Source: Clostridiaceae bacterium (GTDB lineage: Bacteria; Bacillota; Clostridia; Lachnospirales; Lachnospiraceae). From it: a stretch of 48,308 bases of DNA. Below the pieces are notes generated by a model. It saw only the letters and a program-made list of their open reading frames with translations. It did no database searches and had not been told where the DNA came from. The stretch spans positions 1-48,308 of the forward strand of contig CABIYE010000026.1 of assembly GCA_902362865.1 (NCBI GenBank), read 5' to 3'. The translations under genes and the position numbers were made by a program. Positions within the stretch are counted from its first letter, which is position 1. Each line of letters begins with the position of its first letter. Below are positions 30,621 to 39,118 of this stretch, in pieces.

Positions 30621-31376
30621 TTACTTATTTTTTATTGCATTGTTCACACACTGCAAAGCGTTCAGACTTCTGGGATAACCGATATACGGCAAGCATTGAG
30701 AAATAATTTTAATCAAGTAGGATTTGTCATTTCCAATCTTCATATTAGCCGCCGCATGGCTGGTAAGCTGCGGCTCGCATCCGCCCTGTGCTGCCAGAAA
30801 GCAAAAGGTAATCATTTCTCTCTGCCTGTAATCAAGCCCTTTCCGAGTATAGTAATCTCCAAAACAGTTATCCGCCAGCCAGCAGTTGATATGTCTGCTT
30901 TCTTCCGGGCCGGATTTCCAGAAATCCCGCATATTCTCCCCGAAAATATCTACCTGCGCCTGCGTTCCTGCCTCTCTGCGGTTCTCCGTTGTCGTAGTGG
31001 CCTGCGGGGGAAGCGGCAGTGCAATCCCCAGTTTCTGAAACACTTCATTGGTAATCTTCAAAAAAGGAAATGCTCTGCCGATTCCAAGATAAGCCACCGC
31101 CTGATAGACAATTTCCTTGACTTCTTCCGGCTTAACACCAAAATTCAGCGCCGCTGGAAGCATAACCCGAAATTCATCGCTTCCCTGGCATCCAATGAGC
31201 GCTGCCAGGATTGCCATAAAGCGTGTCTTATCATCCAGATCATCCTGACGCACTACTTCATCAAACGCAAAATTGTCAAATCTCTCCACAAATTCCGGGT
31301 CAGTCTCCTGCAAAGAGGATTGCCGCTCCGGGAACATTTTGTTATGATACTTCTTTGCAAATTCTGTAATTGCCAT
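30621..31376 (-). CDS. Carboxymuconolactone decarboxylase-family protein, two-domain
   Basis: The 251-residue protein has two CMD repeats (DDKTRFMAILAALIGCQGSDEF and later QREMITFCFLAAQGGCEPQL). Each contains the helical hairpin with a Cys that in AhpD-like members takes part in thiol peroxidase chemistry, although a full CxxC is not seen. It overlaps the flavodoxin gene by 35 bp, implying coupling. It is probably an antioxidant or ring-cleavage helper; activity unproven. Confidence 0.8.
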   Translation of the reverse strand: MAITEFAKKYHNKMFPERQSSLQETDPEFVERFDNFAFDEVVRQDDLDDKTRFMAILAALIGCQGSDEFRVMLPAALNFGVKPEEVKEIVYQAVAYLGIGRAFPFLKITNEVFQKLGIALPLPPQATTTTENRREAGTQAQVDIFGENMRDFWKSGPEESRHINCWLADNCFGDYYTRKGLDYRQREMITFCFLAAQGGCEPQLTSHAAANMKIGNDKSYLIKIISQCLPYIGYPRSLNALQCVNNAIKNK

Positions 31377-31896
31377 TTCTTTCCCTCCTTATTTCTTCTA
31401 ACCACTCTTTGATTTCCGGCTGCGCATAGTTCACGCTTCCGCCCTTTAGTGCAAGTCCTTTTCCAATCTGCGCCCCCGGACACAGCCTCTTAATATCTGC
31501 CTCGCTGTTTCCCATACCGCTGCCCTCATGGGTACAGAATGGGAAAATCGTCTTTCCTGTAAAATCAAAATGCTCCAAGAAGGTAAACATCGCCATCGGC
31601 ATTGTCCCCCAATAGTTGGGATAACCCAGATATATGGTATCGTACTGTGTCAGATTTTCCGGATAGGTTTTCAGTTCCGGTCTTGCATCTCTCCGCTGAT
31701 CGGCCTGTGCCTGTGCAATACATTCATTATAATTTTTAGAATATTCCTGCATCGGCTCCAGCTTAAACAATTCCGCACCAGTCAGTTTTTGAAGGAACCC
31801 CGCTGCAACCTCTGTATTGCCTATGTCCAGTTTTTTGATCGTACCGCTCACATAATTTTCATCCTTGCGCGAGAAGTACACAATAATCTCTGCCAT
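31342..31896 (-). CDS. Flavodoxin (LysR-divergent operon)
   Basis: 184 residues from ATG 31896 (AAAGGAG, 8 bases upstream). The first loop is diverged (IIVYFSRKDENYVSG), with a longer insertion. YDTIYLGYPNYWGTMPMAMFTFLE and CTHEGSGMGNSEADI complete the FMN site. It opens an operon with CMD, SDR, RibD-like remnant and cupin and is divergent from a LysR regulator. The -10 reads TATGGT (complement of 31970-31975), as in the flavodoxin at 16953. Confidence 0.86.
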   Translation of the reverse strand: MAEIIVYFSRKDENYVSGTIKKLDIGNTEVAAGFLQKLTGAELFKLEPMQEYSKNYNECIAQAQADQRRDARPELKTYPENLTQYDTIYLGYPNYWGTMPMAMFTFLEHFDFTGKTIFPFCTHEGSGMGNSEADIKRLCPGAQIGKGLALKGGSVNYAQPEIKEWLEEIRRERNGNYRICKEVS

Positions 31897-32016
31897 CTCA
31901 CCAGCTCCTTTCTTTTCTTCTGTCTCTATTATAAGCTCTTTTTTCTTGACTGAGAATCTCCGGTATGTTACCATAGTTTTAACTTAAAGTTTAAAGTATC
32001 TTGTGAGGTAACCTGT

Positions 32017-32904
32017 ATGTATAACAGCCAGCTAACGGTTTTTGTCTGTGTTGCAGACTGCGGCAGCTTTTCAAAAGCAGCGGAAAAGCTGTTTATCTCC
32101 GCCACTGCCGTGATGAAACAGATTAATTCTTTGGAGAAGCATTTGAACTTAAAATTGATAGAAAGAACACCCCGCGGAATCCTTTTAACCCCTGCGGGCG
32201 ATGTGATTTACCGGGACGCCAAATTTCTCTTTGACTATTCCAGGCGTTCCATAGAAAACGCAAGACAGGCCATGAATGTCTGCGACACTACCTTCTGTGT
32301 CGGAACTTCTCTGCTGAATCCGGCAAAACCTTTTATGGATTTATGGTACCGCGTCAATAAAGAATTTGCGAATTACAAGCTGCATCTGGTTCCTTTCGAG
32401 GATGACCATGAAGGCATCCTTTCCGAAATCGCACAGCTTGGAGAAAAATTTGATTTTCTTCTGGGCGTCTGTGATTCCAAGCTCTGGCTCGACAAATGCA
32501 ATATGCTGCCTTTGGGAAGATACAGAAAAATGTGTGCAGTCTCCAGAGAACATCCACTGGCACAGAAAAAGCAACTTGAAATTTCCGATCTGTATGGCGA
32601 AACCTTGATGATGGTAAAGCAGGGAGATTCCGAAGTGAACGACCGCATCCGTGAAGATTTAACCCACAATCATCCTGCGATTCAGATTGAGGACACACCG
32701 CATTTTTATGATATTTCTGTTTTTAACCGCTGCGCGGAAACCGGGAATGTCCTTTTAATTCTGGAATGTTGGAAAGACGTCCATCCCGCACTTGTAACTA
32801 TTCCGGTAAATTGGAATTACAGTTCTCCCTATGGACTTCTGTATGCGCTGGAACCACCGGAAGATGTGGCAAAATTTGTAAATGCGGTAAAAATCTTAAG
32901 TTAA
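32017..32904 (+). CDS. LysR-family transcriptional regulator
   Basis: The 295-residue protein has an N-terminal winged helix (LTVFVCVADCGSFSKAAEKLFISATAVMKQINSLE, partly quoted as SFSKAAEKL), linker helix and a periplasmic-binding-like effector domain (~90-290). It is divergent from the flavodoxin/CMD/SDR/cupin operon, the usual target arrangement for LysR activators. TTAAAG-rich direct repeats at ~31983-31998 lie between the two starts and may be its site. Confidence 0.9.
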   Translation: MYNSQLTVFVCVADCGSFSKAAEKLFISATAVMKQINSLEKHLNLKLIERTPRGILLTPAGDVIYRDAKFLFDYSRRSIENARQAMNVCDTTFCVGTSLLNPAKPFMDLWYRVNKEFANYKLHLVPFEDDHEGILSEIAQLGEKFDFLLGVCDSKLWLDKCNMLPLGRYRKMCAVSREHPLAQKKQLEISDLYGETLMMVKQGDSEVNDRIREDLTHNHPAIQIEDTPHFYDISVFNRCAETGNVLLILECWKDVHPALVTIPVNWNYSSPYGLLYALEPPEDVAKFVNAVKILS

Positions 32905-32946
32905 GCGCAAGATATCATACTTATATTTTCAGGAGAACACTATAAA

Positions 32947-32995
32947 AGAGTAGCAAATAATGCGATTTCCCGCATACATTCGCTACTCTTTCTAT
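32947..32995 (+). terminator. Terminator after lysR
   Basis: AGAGTAGC/GCTACTCT outer arms (32947-32954 and 32982-32989) with an inner ATGCG/CGCAT stem, followed by TTTCT. Confidence 0.75.
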
Positions 32996-33033
32996 ATTGT
33001 TATTTCATCCACCTGCACCATCATAATAACCAC

Positions 33034-33078
33034 TTGACAAATAAGAAAATTAGGCTTAGAATTGCTTAGGAACCTAAG
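33034..33078 (+). promoter_or_regulatory. marR promoter with overlapping palindrome
   Basis: TTGACA (33034-33039), 17-base spacer, TAGAAT (33057-33062), then CTTAGGAACCTAAG (33065-33078), a 14-bp palindrome at the transcription start. A related CTTAGGAAACTAAC lies before the MATE gene. Confidence 0.7.
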
Positions 33079-33091
33079 AAAGGAGGGCCTT

Positions 33092-33520
33092 ATGATTTCC
33101 TTTACCCAAAATGCGACAAGATATATTAGCAAATTATCCAACAAACTGCGCAGAAAATTTGATATGCTTTCTTCACGGAAGGAATTTAGCGGATCACAAG
33201 GCAGAACACTTCGCTTTTTGCTTTCTCAAACAGAAGATATCTACCAAAAAGATATTGAAGAAGAATACAGTATACGTCCGTCTACCGCAACGCAATTGTT
33301 AAAGCAAATGGAAAAAAACGGGCTTATCATCCGCGAACCGGAAGCTTATGACAACCGATTGAAAAAGATTGTTGTAACAGATAAAGCCTTGCTGTATAAA
33401 CAGCAGGTTATAGAAGATTTGACAACATTAGAGGAAACGCTTATAAAGGGGATTTCGGAAACGGATTTGCAGGTCTTTTTTAGAGTAACTGAAAAAATGA
33501 TGGATAACCTGTCTGAATGA
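33092..33520 (+). CDS. MarR-family transcriptional regulator
   Basis: 142 residues from ATG 33092 (AAAGGAGGG upstream). The winged helix runs from SGSQGRTLRFLLSQTEDIYQ (in part) through STATQLLKQMEKNGLI to the wing with a DNRLKKIVVT signature, flanked by dimerisation helices. It sits upstream of a MATE pump with matching palindromes in both leader regions, so it likely represses itself and the pump until a drug binds. Confidence 0.9.
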   Translation: MISFTQNATRYISKLSNKLRRKFDMLSSRKEFSGSQGRTLRFLLSQTEDIYQKDIEEEYSIRPSTATQLLKQMEKNGLIIREPEAYDNRLKKIVVTDKALLYKQQVIEDLTTLEETLIKGISETDLQVFFRVTEKMMDNLSE

Positions 33521-33558
33521 AAATTTTAGATGCGTTATCCCTTATTTTTGCACAAATA

Positions 33559-33572
33559 CTTAGGAAACTAAC
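33559..33572 (+). promoter_or_regulatory. Second MarR-type operator, before the MATE gene
   Basis: CTTAGGAAACTAAC, a near copy of the palindrome at 33065-33078, stands 30 bases before the MATE start. Confidence 0.55.
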
Positions 33573-33601
33573 TTACAAAGAATGAAAGAGAGGTACACCA
33601 A

Positions 33602-34975
33602 ATGAATGAAACAAATGATTTTTCAACGGGAAAATTATTTCCTATGATTTTAAAGTATTCTATTCCGGCAGCTATTTCGCTTTTGATTACAGCAATCTAT
33701 AACATCGTTGACCGAATTTTTGTGGGGAATTTTAACGGCACCTCCGCATTGGCCGGATTATCAATCTGCTTTCCTCTTTCCTACATGATGATGGCTTTCG
33801 GGCTTACCTGCAGTGCCGGCGGTTCTTCTCTGTTCAGCTTATTTGCAGGAAAAGGCGAACAGAAAAATATGAACCGTTCCTTTGGAAATGCGTTGCTATT
33901 AGTTGTTGTTTTTGAGGTTTTTCTGTCTGTATTTTTGCTTATTTTTTCAAATCCTATCCTCAAAATATTCGGAGTAACAGAAACGGCATACGAGTATGCG
34001 CTCGCATATTATCGAATTGTTACACTAGGCTGTCTGTTTCAGGGACTTACACAGGTTTTTTGTGATTATGTACGTGTTTCCGGAAGGCCTGTTCTTGGTA
34101 TGTGTGTCACAAGCATCGGTGCCATAACAAATATTATCCTTGACGCAGTGTTCGTAGCCGTTTTAGGCTGGGGCGTTACAGGAGCGGCCTGGGCAACGGT
34201 AATAGGGCAAATTCTTTCCGCTCTATTTGGTGCCTTCCTTGTTTTGAAAGGTTACACAAAAGCAGGAATCAAAAAAGAAACCTTTTCTTTTGATTGGGGA
34301 CTTTCCAAAAAAATTATTTCCTGTGGTTTTGCCTTTTGGATTGCACAAATGGCTATGGGACTAATCAGTCTTGTCTATAACAGTCAATTGGGTAAATATG
34401 GCGGAGATACCGCTATCAGCGTGTATGCTGTGGTTGCAAGTATTATGACTTTCGTAATCATGCCTGCAAGCGGTATCAGCCAGGGAATTCAACCGATTGT
34501 CGGCAATAACTTCGGCGCAGGGAATTATAAAAGAGTTATGGCGGTCTTATATCAGGCCTCTGCCCTCTCAGTTGGTATTACCTGTATAATCTGGCTCATT
34601 GTTATGTTGTTTCCGGAAGCAATCCTGTTAACTTTCGGCGCTTCTGAAAAAATGCTGGAAATTGGCGTTACCGGACTGCGAACAAACTTTTGTATTACAC
34701 CGATCCTGGGATTTGTAATGCTTGTAACGACGTTCTTTCAGTCTATTGCAAAGCCAATCCCCTCAATCATAATTACATTTTTAAGGCAAATTCTATTCTT
34801 AATACCGTTCATCTATCTTTTCCCAATGTTTTGGGATATTAACGGCATTTTTGCAGCGCAGCCTGTCAGCGACGCATTGGCGCTGATACTTTCCGTTGTT
34901 CTCGTCATTCGGGAAAAACGGCAGCTTTACCAAATGGCGGATGTTTCGCCTGAAAATACTCTTATCACGGAATGA
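33602..34975 (+). CDS. MATE-family efflux pump, MepA-like
   Basis: The 457-residue, 12-helix protein begins with FSTGKLFPMILKYSIPAAISL and IYNIVDRIFVGNFNG, and its second half contains ASGISQGIQPIVGNNFGAGN, typical of the MepA branch. It uses a cation gradient to export drugs. The MarR gene directly upstream mirrors the mepR-mepA pairing of staphylococci. Confidence 0.9.
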   Translation: MNETNDFSTGKLFPMILKYSIPAAISLLITAIYNIVDRIFVGNFNGTSALAGLSICFPLSYMMMAFGLTCSAGGSSLFSLFAGKGEQKNMNRSFGNALLLVVVFEVFLSVFLLIFSNPILKIFGVTETAYEYALAYYRIVTLGCLFQGLTQVFCDYVRVSGRPVLGMCVTSIGAITNIILDAVFVAVLGWGVTGAAWATVIGQILSALFGAFLVLKGYTKAGIKKETFSFDWGLSKKIISCGFAFWIAQMAMGLISLVYNSQLGKYGGDTAISVYAVVASIMTFVIMPASGISQGIQPIVGNNFGAGNYKRVMAVLYQASALSVGITCIIWLIVMLFPEAILLTFGASEKMLEIGVTGLRTNFCITPILGFVMLVTTFFQSIAKPIPSIIITFLRQILFLIPFIYLFPMFWDINGIFAAQPVSDALALILSVVLVIREKRQLYQMADVSPENTLITE

Positions 34976-34999
34976 AAAATGTATTATGACACGGAAAAA

Positions 35000-35896
35000 T
35001 CATATTGCTATGAATTGAATTTCAATGGAAAACAAAGAGCCCTCTAATTTTGCAGATATCGAGCCATTCATCCTCTCGGTCAGCCCCTTTGCAATTGAGA
35101 GGCCAAGACCTGTAGATGCATGGGTTCTGGCGGAATCTGCTTTATAAAACCGGGTAAAAATTTGGCCGATATCAATCTCACCCGGGTATTGGACATCATT
35201 GAAACACCGAAAAACAATGTTTCCATCCTGCTTCAGCAGTTCTAGTTCAATCCGGGTGTATCCATGTTCCAGAGCATTTTTAATAATGTTCTGGAGCGTC
35301 CTGCGAACTGCCTCATAATTTCCATTCATCAATAAATAACCTTCGCAAAAATCAATCCTGGGTTCAATGCCTTTTTTCTGAAATTCATCATAAAAAGAAA
35401 ACACTGTACTATACACACATTTTCCAAAATCTAATGGCTCCATCTTCAGCTCATAGATTTCATTCTGAAGTTTTGTATAAGTAAAAAGCTCCTCCAGCAT
35501 ATCCTTAAGACTGGCTATACGGCTTTGAATGACAGCAATATAATGCTGCCGCTCTTCTTCAGAATTACTCTGGGCAAGCAGCTGAAAATAACCATCCATA
35601 GAAGTCAATGGTGTTCGGATATCATGCGATAAATTTGTGATCGTTTCTTTCAGGCTTTCTTCACTCTGTCTGGAAGCCTTCTGTACTTCAGAGGATAAAT
35701 CCAGAATATCGTTGATACCATCAGCCAAATCACCTAACTCCTTAAACGGGAAGTCCGTGGTAAGACGAAGGTTTGTCTGGTGCTCTTTCAGAAACGCCAA
35801 CTGGCGGCAGGTCTTTCTGACCTGTCGCCGATAAGCCATAAATATCAAAATTGTAACAATTGCTGCGACTGCAGCAATTATCGTCCATACAGCCAT
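35000..35896 (-). CDS. Sensor histidine kinase (third two-component system)
   Basis: The 298-residue kinase has a single N-terminal membrane helix (~4-22), a coiled linker, the phospho-His in NLSHDIRTPLTS, IIKNALEHG and the G-box STGLGLSIAKGL. Small kinases of this type with one or two membrane spans occur beside lantibiotic/bacitracin-type ABC exporters. It is the last gene of the operon, 12 bases after the permease. Confidence 0.88.
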   Translation of the reverse strand: MAVWTIIAAVAAIVTILIFMAYRRQVRKTCRQLAFLKEHQTNLRLTTDFPFKELGDLADGINDILDLSSEVQKASRQSEESLKETITNLSHDIRTPLTSMDGYFQLLAQSNSEEERQHYIAVIQSRIASLKDMLEELFTYTKLQNEIYELKMEPLDFGKCVYSTVFSFYDEFQKKGIEPRIDFCEGYLLMNGNYEAVRRTLQNIIKNALEHGYTRIELELLKQDGNIVFRCFNDVQYPGEIDIGQIFTRFYKADSARTHASTGLGLSIAKGLTERMNGSISAKLEGSLFSIEIQFIAI

Positions 35897-35908
35897 AACA
35901 GACTCCTA

Positions 35909-36769
35909 TCAAATATCTCTTTTCTTCATCGTTACCATCGCCAATACAATAGAAAAGATGACAAATACTATTCCCACAACAGCAGCGCGCACCAGGACCT
36001 CCTGGGCGGAAGCCACGTCAATCATCCTTATATTGCTCTCCATCACATAATTGTTTATATCAAAATTCCAGTGCGGCTTCACATTCGAAATCAATTGATT
36101 TACACCGGAATACGGGATGGCAGTCAAGCCTGAACATATCATAATACCGGCGGCCATACTGAACGCTGTACTCCGCGTAAGTACGGTAAAAAACATCGTC
36201 AGCGCAGCAAGCCCTAAGTGGAGCAAATATTGAACGCTTAAAAGCTTCACCAAAGGAAACATAGACGCCAGATATACTTTATCACTCCAAAAAAGCAGAC
36301 CTGCGGTTACAATTACCACAGAGAAAACAGCCATCAAAACAAAAATCCAGGCAGCAATTGCTATAAACTTTGACAAAATCAACTTTCCCCGCCACGGAAA
36401 CTGCCCTGCAATATTTTTGATAAACCCATTCTTTTGATCAGCATTTGCAAACAATGCGGCAAATATTACGCACAAGATTGCCATAAGCCCACTTTGCATT
36501 TCTACACTGATTAAATCTCCAAGCTCAATTTTTCCATCTGCCCATTCCTCATTTCCTGTTACATAAATGCCGGCCTCCAGCCCTGTCTGCGATTCATCCG
36601 TTTGTTCCTCAATCACAAGCCCCACCGGCGGTTCCTCCTTTGATGCCTGAATATCAAGATTTGTCATCACAATACTGAAGATTGCAGCAGCAACAGTAAA
36701 AAGAAGAATTACCCACGCAAACATCGAATGTATGAGACGGTGTATTTCCATTTTTAATAAATTAAACAT
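35909..36769 (-). CDS. ABC-2 type permease, bacitracin/lantibiotic-immunity type
   Basis: The 286-residue protein has six hydrophobic helices (~15-35, ~90-110, ~130-160, ~180-200, ~205-225, ~255-275) and an extracellular loop after the first. The gene overlaps the ATPase gene by 8 bp. Pairing with a BcrA-like ATPase and a two-component system suggests export of or immunity to a cell-wall-active peptide. Confidence 0.82.
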   Translation of the reverse strand: MFNLLKMEIHRLIHSMFAWVILLFTVAAAIFSIVMTNLDIQASKEEPPVGLVIEEQTDESQTGLEAGIYVTGNEEWADGKIELGDLISVEMQSGLMAILCVIFAALFANADQKNGFIKNIAGQFPWRGKLILSKFIAIAAWIFVLMAVFSVVIVTAGLLFWSDKVYLASMFPLVKLLSVQYLLHLGLAALTMFFTVLTRSTAFSMAAGIMICSGLTAIPYSGVNQLISNVKPHWNFDINNYVMESNIRMIDVASAQEVLVRAAVVGIVFVIFSIVLAMVTMKKRDI

Positions 36770-37676
36770 TTGCAGTACCTCCCGTTAAGTTCAGATAATA
36801 ATCTTCAAGTGCTTCATTCTTTACAGTGATTCCCATTGTCTTCACTCCATTCCCGGCAAGTGCCATGGTAATATCACCACCATCATTCAGCCGCTCGAAA
36901 ATTTGAATGGTATCAGCATCAACAACCTTGTATTTTTCAATCCCCATACCTTCCAATACCGTACAAGCTTTCCGGGTATCATTTGTTTTCAGTTCAATAC
37001 GCTCACTGCATTTTGAAAGCAGTTCCTCACGAGTCATTTCCTGCAGTAGCACGCCGTCATGAATCATGCCGTAATTTGATGCAATCTTTGATAACTCTTC
37101 CAGAATATGACTGGAAATAATAAAGGTAATATTTTTCTCCTTATTGAGTCTCAAAAGTGTTTCTCTTATTTCCGCAATCCCCTGCGGATCCAAACCATTA
37201 ATCGGTTCATCCAGAATAACCAAATCCGGATTACCAGCCAACGCCAGCGCAATGCCCAGCCGCTGCTTCATGCCCAGGGAAAATTTCTTCACCTTCTTTT
37301 TGCCGACATCTGCGAGTCCGACTGTTCTCAGAAGCTCATCAACTGTTCCTTTCTTCCGTACACCCACTGCCAGACATTTCAGCCTGAGATTTTCTGCCGC
37401 AGACATATTCGGATAAATCCCCGGTTCTTCAATGAGCGTTCCTACACGGGACATATATTCATATGAATCCCTGCCTGTTTTGCCAAATAATGAAAACTCT
37501 CCCTCCGTAGGCGCAGCAAGTCCGCTGAGCATTTTCAAAATGGTTGTCTTGCCTGCACCGTTGCGTCCTATCAGACCATAGATGTCCCCCTGACGGATAT
37601 GAAGATTCACTGCGTTAACCGCTTTATGCCTGCCATACTGTTTTGTCAGTCCATTTGTAGTAAGTAAGTACTCCAT
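36762..37676 (-). CDS. ABC transporter ATPase, BcrA-like
   Basis: The 304-residue protein has Walker A GRNGAGKT, signature FSLGMKQR, Walker B LVILDEP and H-loop SSHIL, followed by an ~80-residue C-terminal extension typical of bacitracin/lantibiotic (BcrA/NisF-type) ATPases. It lies between the response-regulator and permease genes. Its promoter carries an 11-bp direct repeat. Confidence 0.9.
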   Translation of the reverse strand: MEYLLTTNGLTKQYGRHKAVNAVNLHIRQGDIYGLIGRNGAGKTTILKMLSGLAAPTEGEFSLFGKTGRDSYEYMSRVGTLIEEPGIYPNMSAAENLRLKCLAVGVRKKGTVDELLRTVGLADVGKKKVKKFSLGMKQRLGIALALAGNPDLVILDEPINGLDPQGIAEIRETLLRLNKEKNITFIISSHILEELSKIASNYGMIHDGVLLQEMTREELLSKCSERIELKTNDTRKACTVLEGMGIEKYKVVDADTIQIFERLNDGGDITMALAGNGVKTMGITVKNEALEDYYLNLTGGTANV

Positions 37677-37706
37677 TTCATAACCTCCTTTACTTTATGC
37701 TCTTAG

Positions 37707-37759
37707 TTTATAAGGAAGCTACTAATGAAACGCAAAGTAAAGTTAAAGAAAAGTTAAAG
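37707..37759 (-). promoter_or_regulatory. ABC promoter with AGTTAAAG direct repeats
   Basis: TTGCGT (complement of 37730-37735), 17-base spacer, TATAAA (complement of 37707-37712). AGTTAAAG at 37741-37748 and 37752-37759, exactly 11 bp apart, sits just upstream of -35, abutting the response-regulator stop. It is a likely binding box for that regulator. Confidence 0.6.
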
Positions 37760-38437
37760 TTATTTTGCCAGCCGGAATCCAATCCCCCACACCGTCTCAA
37801 TATATTCTTCCGGGCTCACCGCTTTCAGCTTTTTGCGGATATTGCTAATATGCACATTTATCGTCTTATCCTCTCCTATATAAATACCGTCCCATGCATA
37901 ATCATAAATATCCTGTTTTGAATATACCCTATTCGGGTACGTAAGCAAAAGTTCCAGTATTTTAAATTCCTGTTTTGTAAGAACAATTTCCGTCTCGTTC
38001 ACAAAGGCAGAAAAAGAATCTTGATCCAGAACCAGATCTTTATAGCGGAGCATCTGTTTCGGCTGCCCTTCCTTATCGGAAAAACGCCGGATTTGTACGC
38101 CGACTCTTGCAACCAGCTCCTGGATTTCAAAAGGTTTCGTCATATAATCTTCCGCCCCCAGCGTCAGAAGATTTACTTTGCTGTCCAGGCTGTCTTTTGC
38201 AGAAACAATTATAACAGGAATCTGCTGTTTTTCTTTGATTTTAGGCAGCAGCATTTCTCCGTTCATCCCAGGAAGCATCAAATCAAGAATTACCAGCGCA
38301 AATGCTTCCCTTTCCATATACAACAGTCCTTCCGTACCGGAAAAAGCCTGCGTACAGCTATATCCGGACTTTTGCAAAGCCCTCGCTATCACATGATTGA
38401 TGTCCGTGTCATCTTCTATCACCAGTATCTTTCTCAT
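37760..38437 (-). CDS. OmpR-family response regulator (third system)
   Basis: 225 residues from ATG 38437, which lies 9 bases after AAAAGGAG; ATGs at 38443 and 38446 are too close to that site unless coupled to ogt. LVIEDD, the phospho-Asp in LVILDLMLPG, S in IIVSAKDS, K in DYMTKPFE, and a winged helix (VYSKQDIYDYAWDG, TINVHISNIRKKL) are present. The genes for its ABC transporter and kinase follow. Confidence 0.9.
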   Translation of the reverse strand: MRKILVIEDDTDINHVIARALQKSGYSCTQAFSGTEGLLYMEREAFALVILDLMLPGMNGEMLLPKIKEKQQIPVIIVSAKDSLDSKVNLLTLGAEDYMTKPFEIQELVARVGVQIRRFSDKEGQPKQMLRYKDLVLDQDSFSAFVNETEIVLTKQEFKILELLLTYPNRVYSKQDIYDYAWDGIYIGEDKTINVHISNIRKKLKAVSPEEYIETVWGIGFRLAK

Positions 38438-38442
38438 TTTCA

Positions 38443-38979
38443 TCATCTCCTTTTCATCCCGACACAACGCTTCTCTTCCACTGACACCCCTTCATGATTC
38501 AGAAGCCACACCTTCTTCGCAATCCCTCCACCGTATCCTGTCATGCCGCCATCTGAACCGATCACACGATGGCAGGGAACAATGATTGATACAGGGTTGT
38601 GCCCCACTGCGTTTCCGACTGCCTGTGCAGACATCTTCGCCTTATTCCGCTTTTTTGCCATTTTCTTTGCAATTTCTCCATAAGTAGTTGTTTCTCCATA
38701 AGGAATCTCACAGAGCAGTTTCCAGACTTCCTTCCTGAATTCTGTGCCGGAAAGCTGCAGCGGAAGTTCGGAAATCTTCGGCTTATCCCCCGCAAAATAG
38801 CGATCCAGCCACTCCTTCGTCATAATAAAAACCGAAAGCTCCTCCTTTGGCTGCATTCCTTCCTTCACAGCATCTGTAAATCCACTCTGTCCTTCTATCC
38901 ATAATCCGTTCAAATGTTCTCCGTCGCTTACCATGATCATTTTTCCCACAGGGGAATCATACACTTCCTGATAATACAT
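38443..38979 (-). CDS. ogt: Methylated-DNA-protein cysteine methyltransferase
   Basis: The 178-residue protein has the active-site motif IIVPCHRVIGSDG, where Cys takes the alkyl group from O6-alkylguanine. YGETTTYGEIA and the Asn in AVGNAVGHNP precede it. It is a suicide repair protein. Its stop overlaps ATG 38446 and its last codons supply the ribosome site of the response-regulator gene, so the two are translationally linked, an unusual pairing. Confidence 0.93.
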   Translation of the reverse strand: MYYQEVYDSPVGKMIMVSDGEHLNGLWIEGQSGFTDAVKEGMQPKEELSVFIMTKEWLDRYFAGDKPKISELPLQLSGTEFRKEVWKLLCEIPYGETTTYGEIAKKMAKKRNKAKMSAQAVGNAVGHNPVSIIVPCHRVIGSDGGMTGYGGGIAKKVWLLNHEGVSVEEKRCVGMKRR

Positions 38980-39056
38980 ATCCGTCCCTCAATTCCTGTT
39001 TTCTACTGCCGCATGTCTCAATTATACGCCCGCGAAAAAATATTATCAACATACAA

Positions 39057-39090
39057 AAGCCATGGCTCCCTTTTACGAAAGCCATGGCTT
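39057..39090. terminator. Terminator after the L25 gene
   Basis: Two copies of the self-complementary AAGCCATGGCT (39057-39067 and 39079-39090) form a long hairpin with a ~11-base loop, with T-rich flanks on both strands. Confidence 0.75.
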
Positions 39091-39118
39091 CTTCTTTTTA
39101 TTTCTCTATCTGCCTGTA

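Noticed and set aside
30588..31412. Plus-strand open frame of 274 codons opposite the CMD gene
   Set aside because: It is a shadow of the two-domain CMD gene without a ribosome site or family match.
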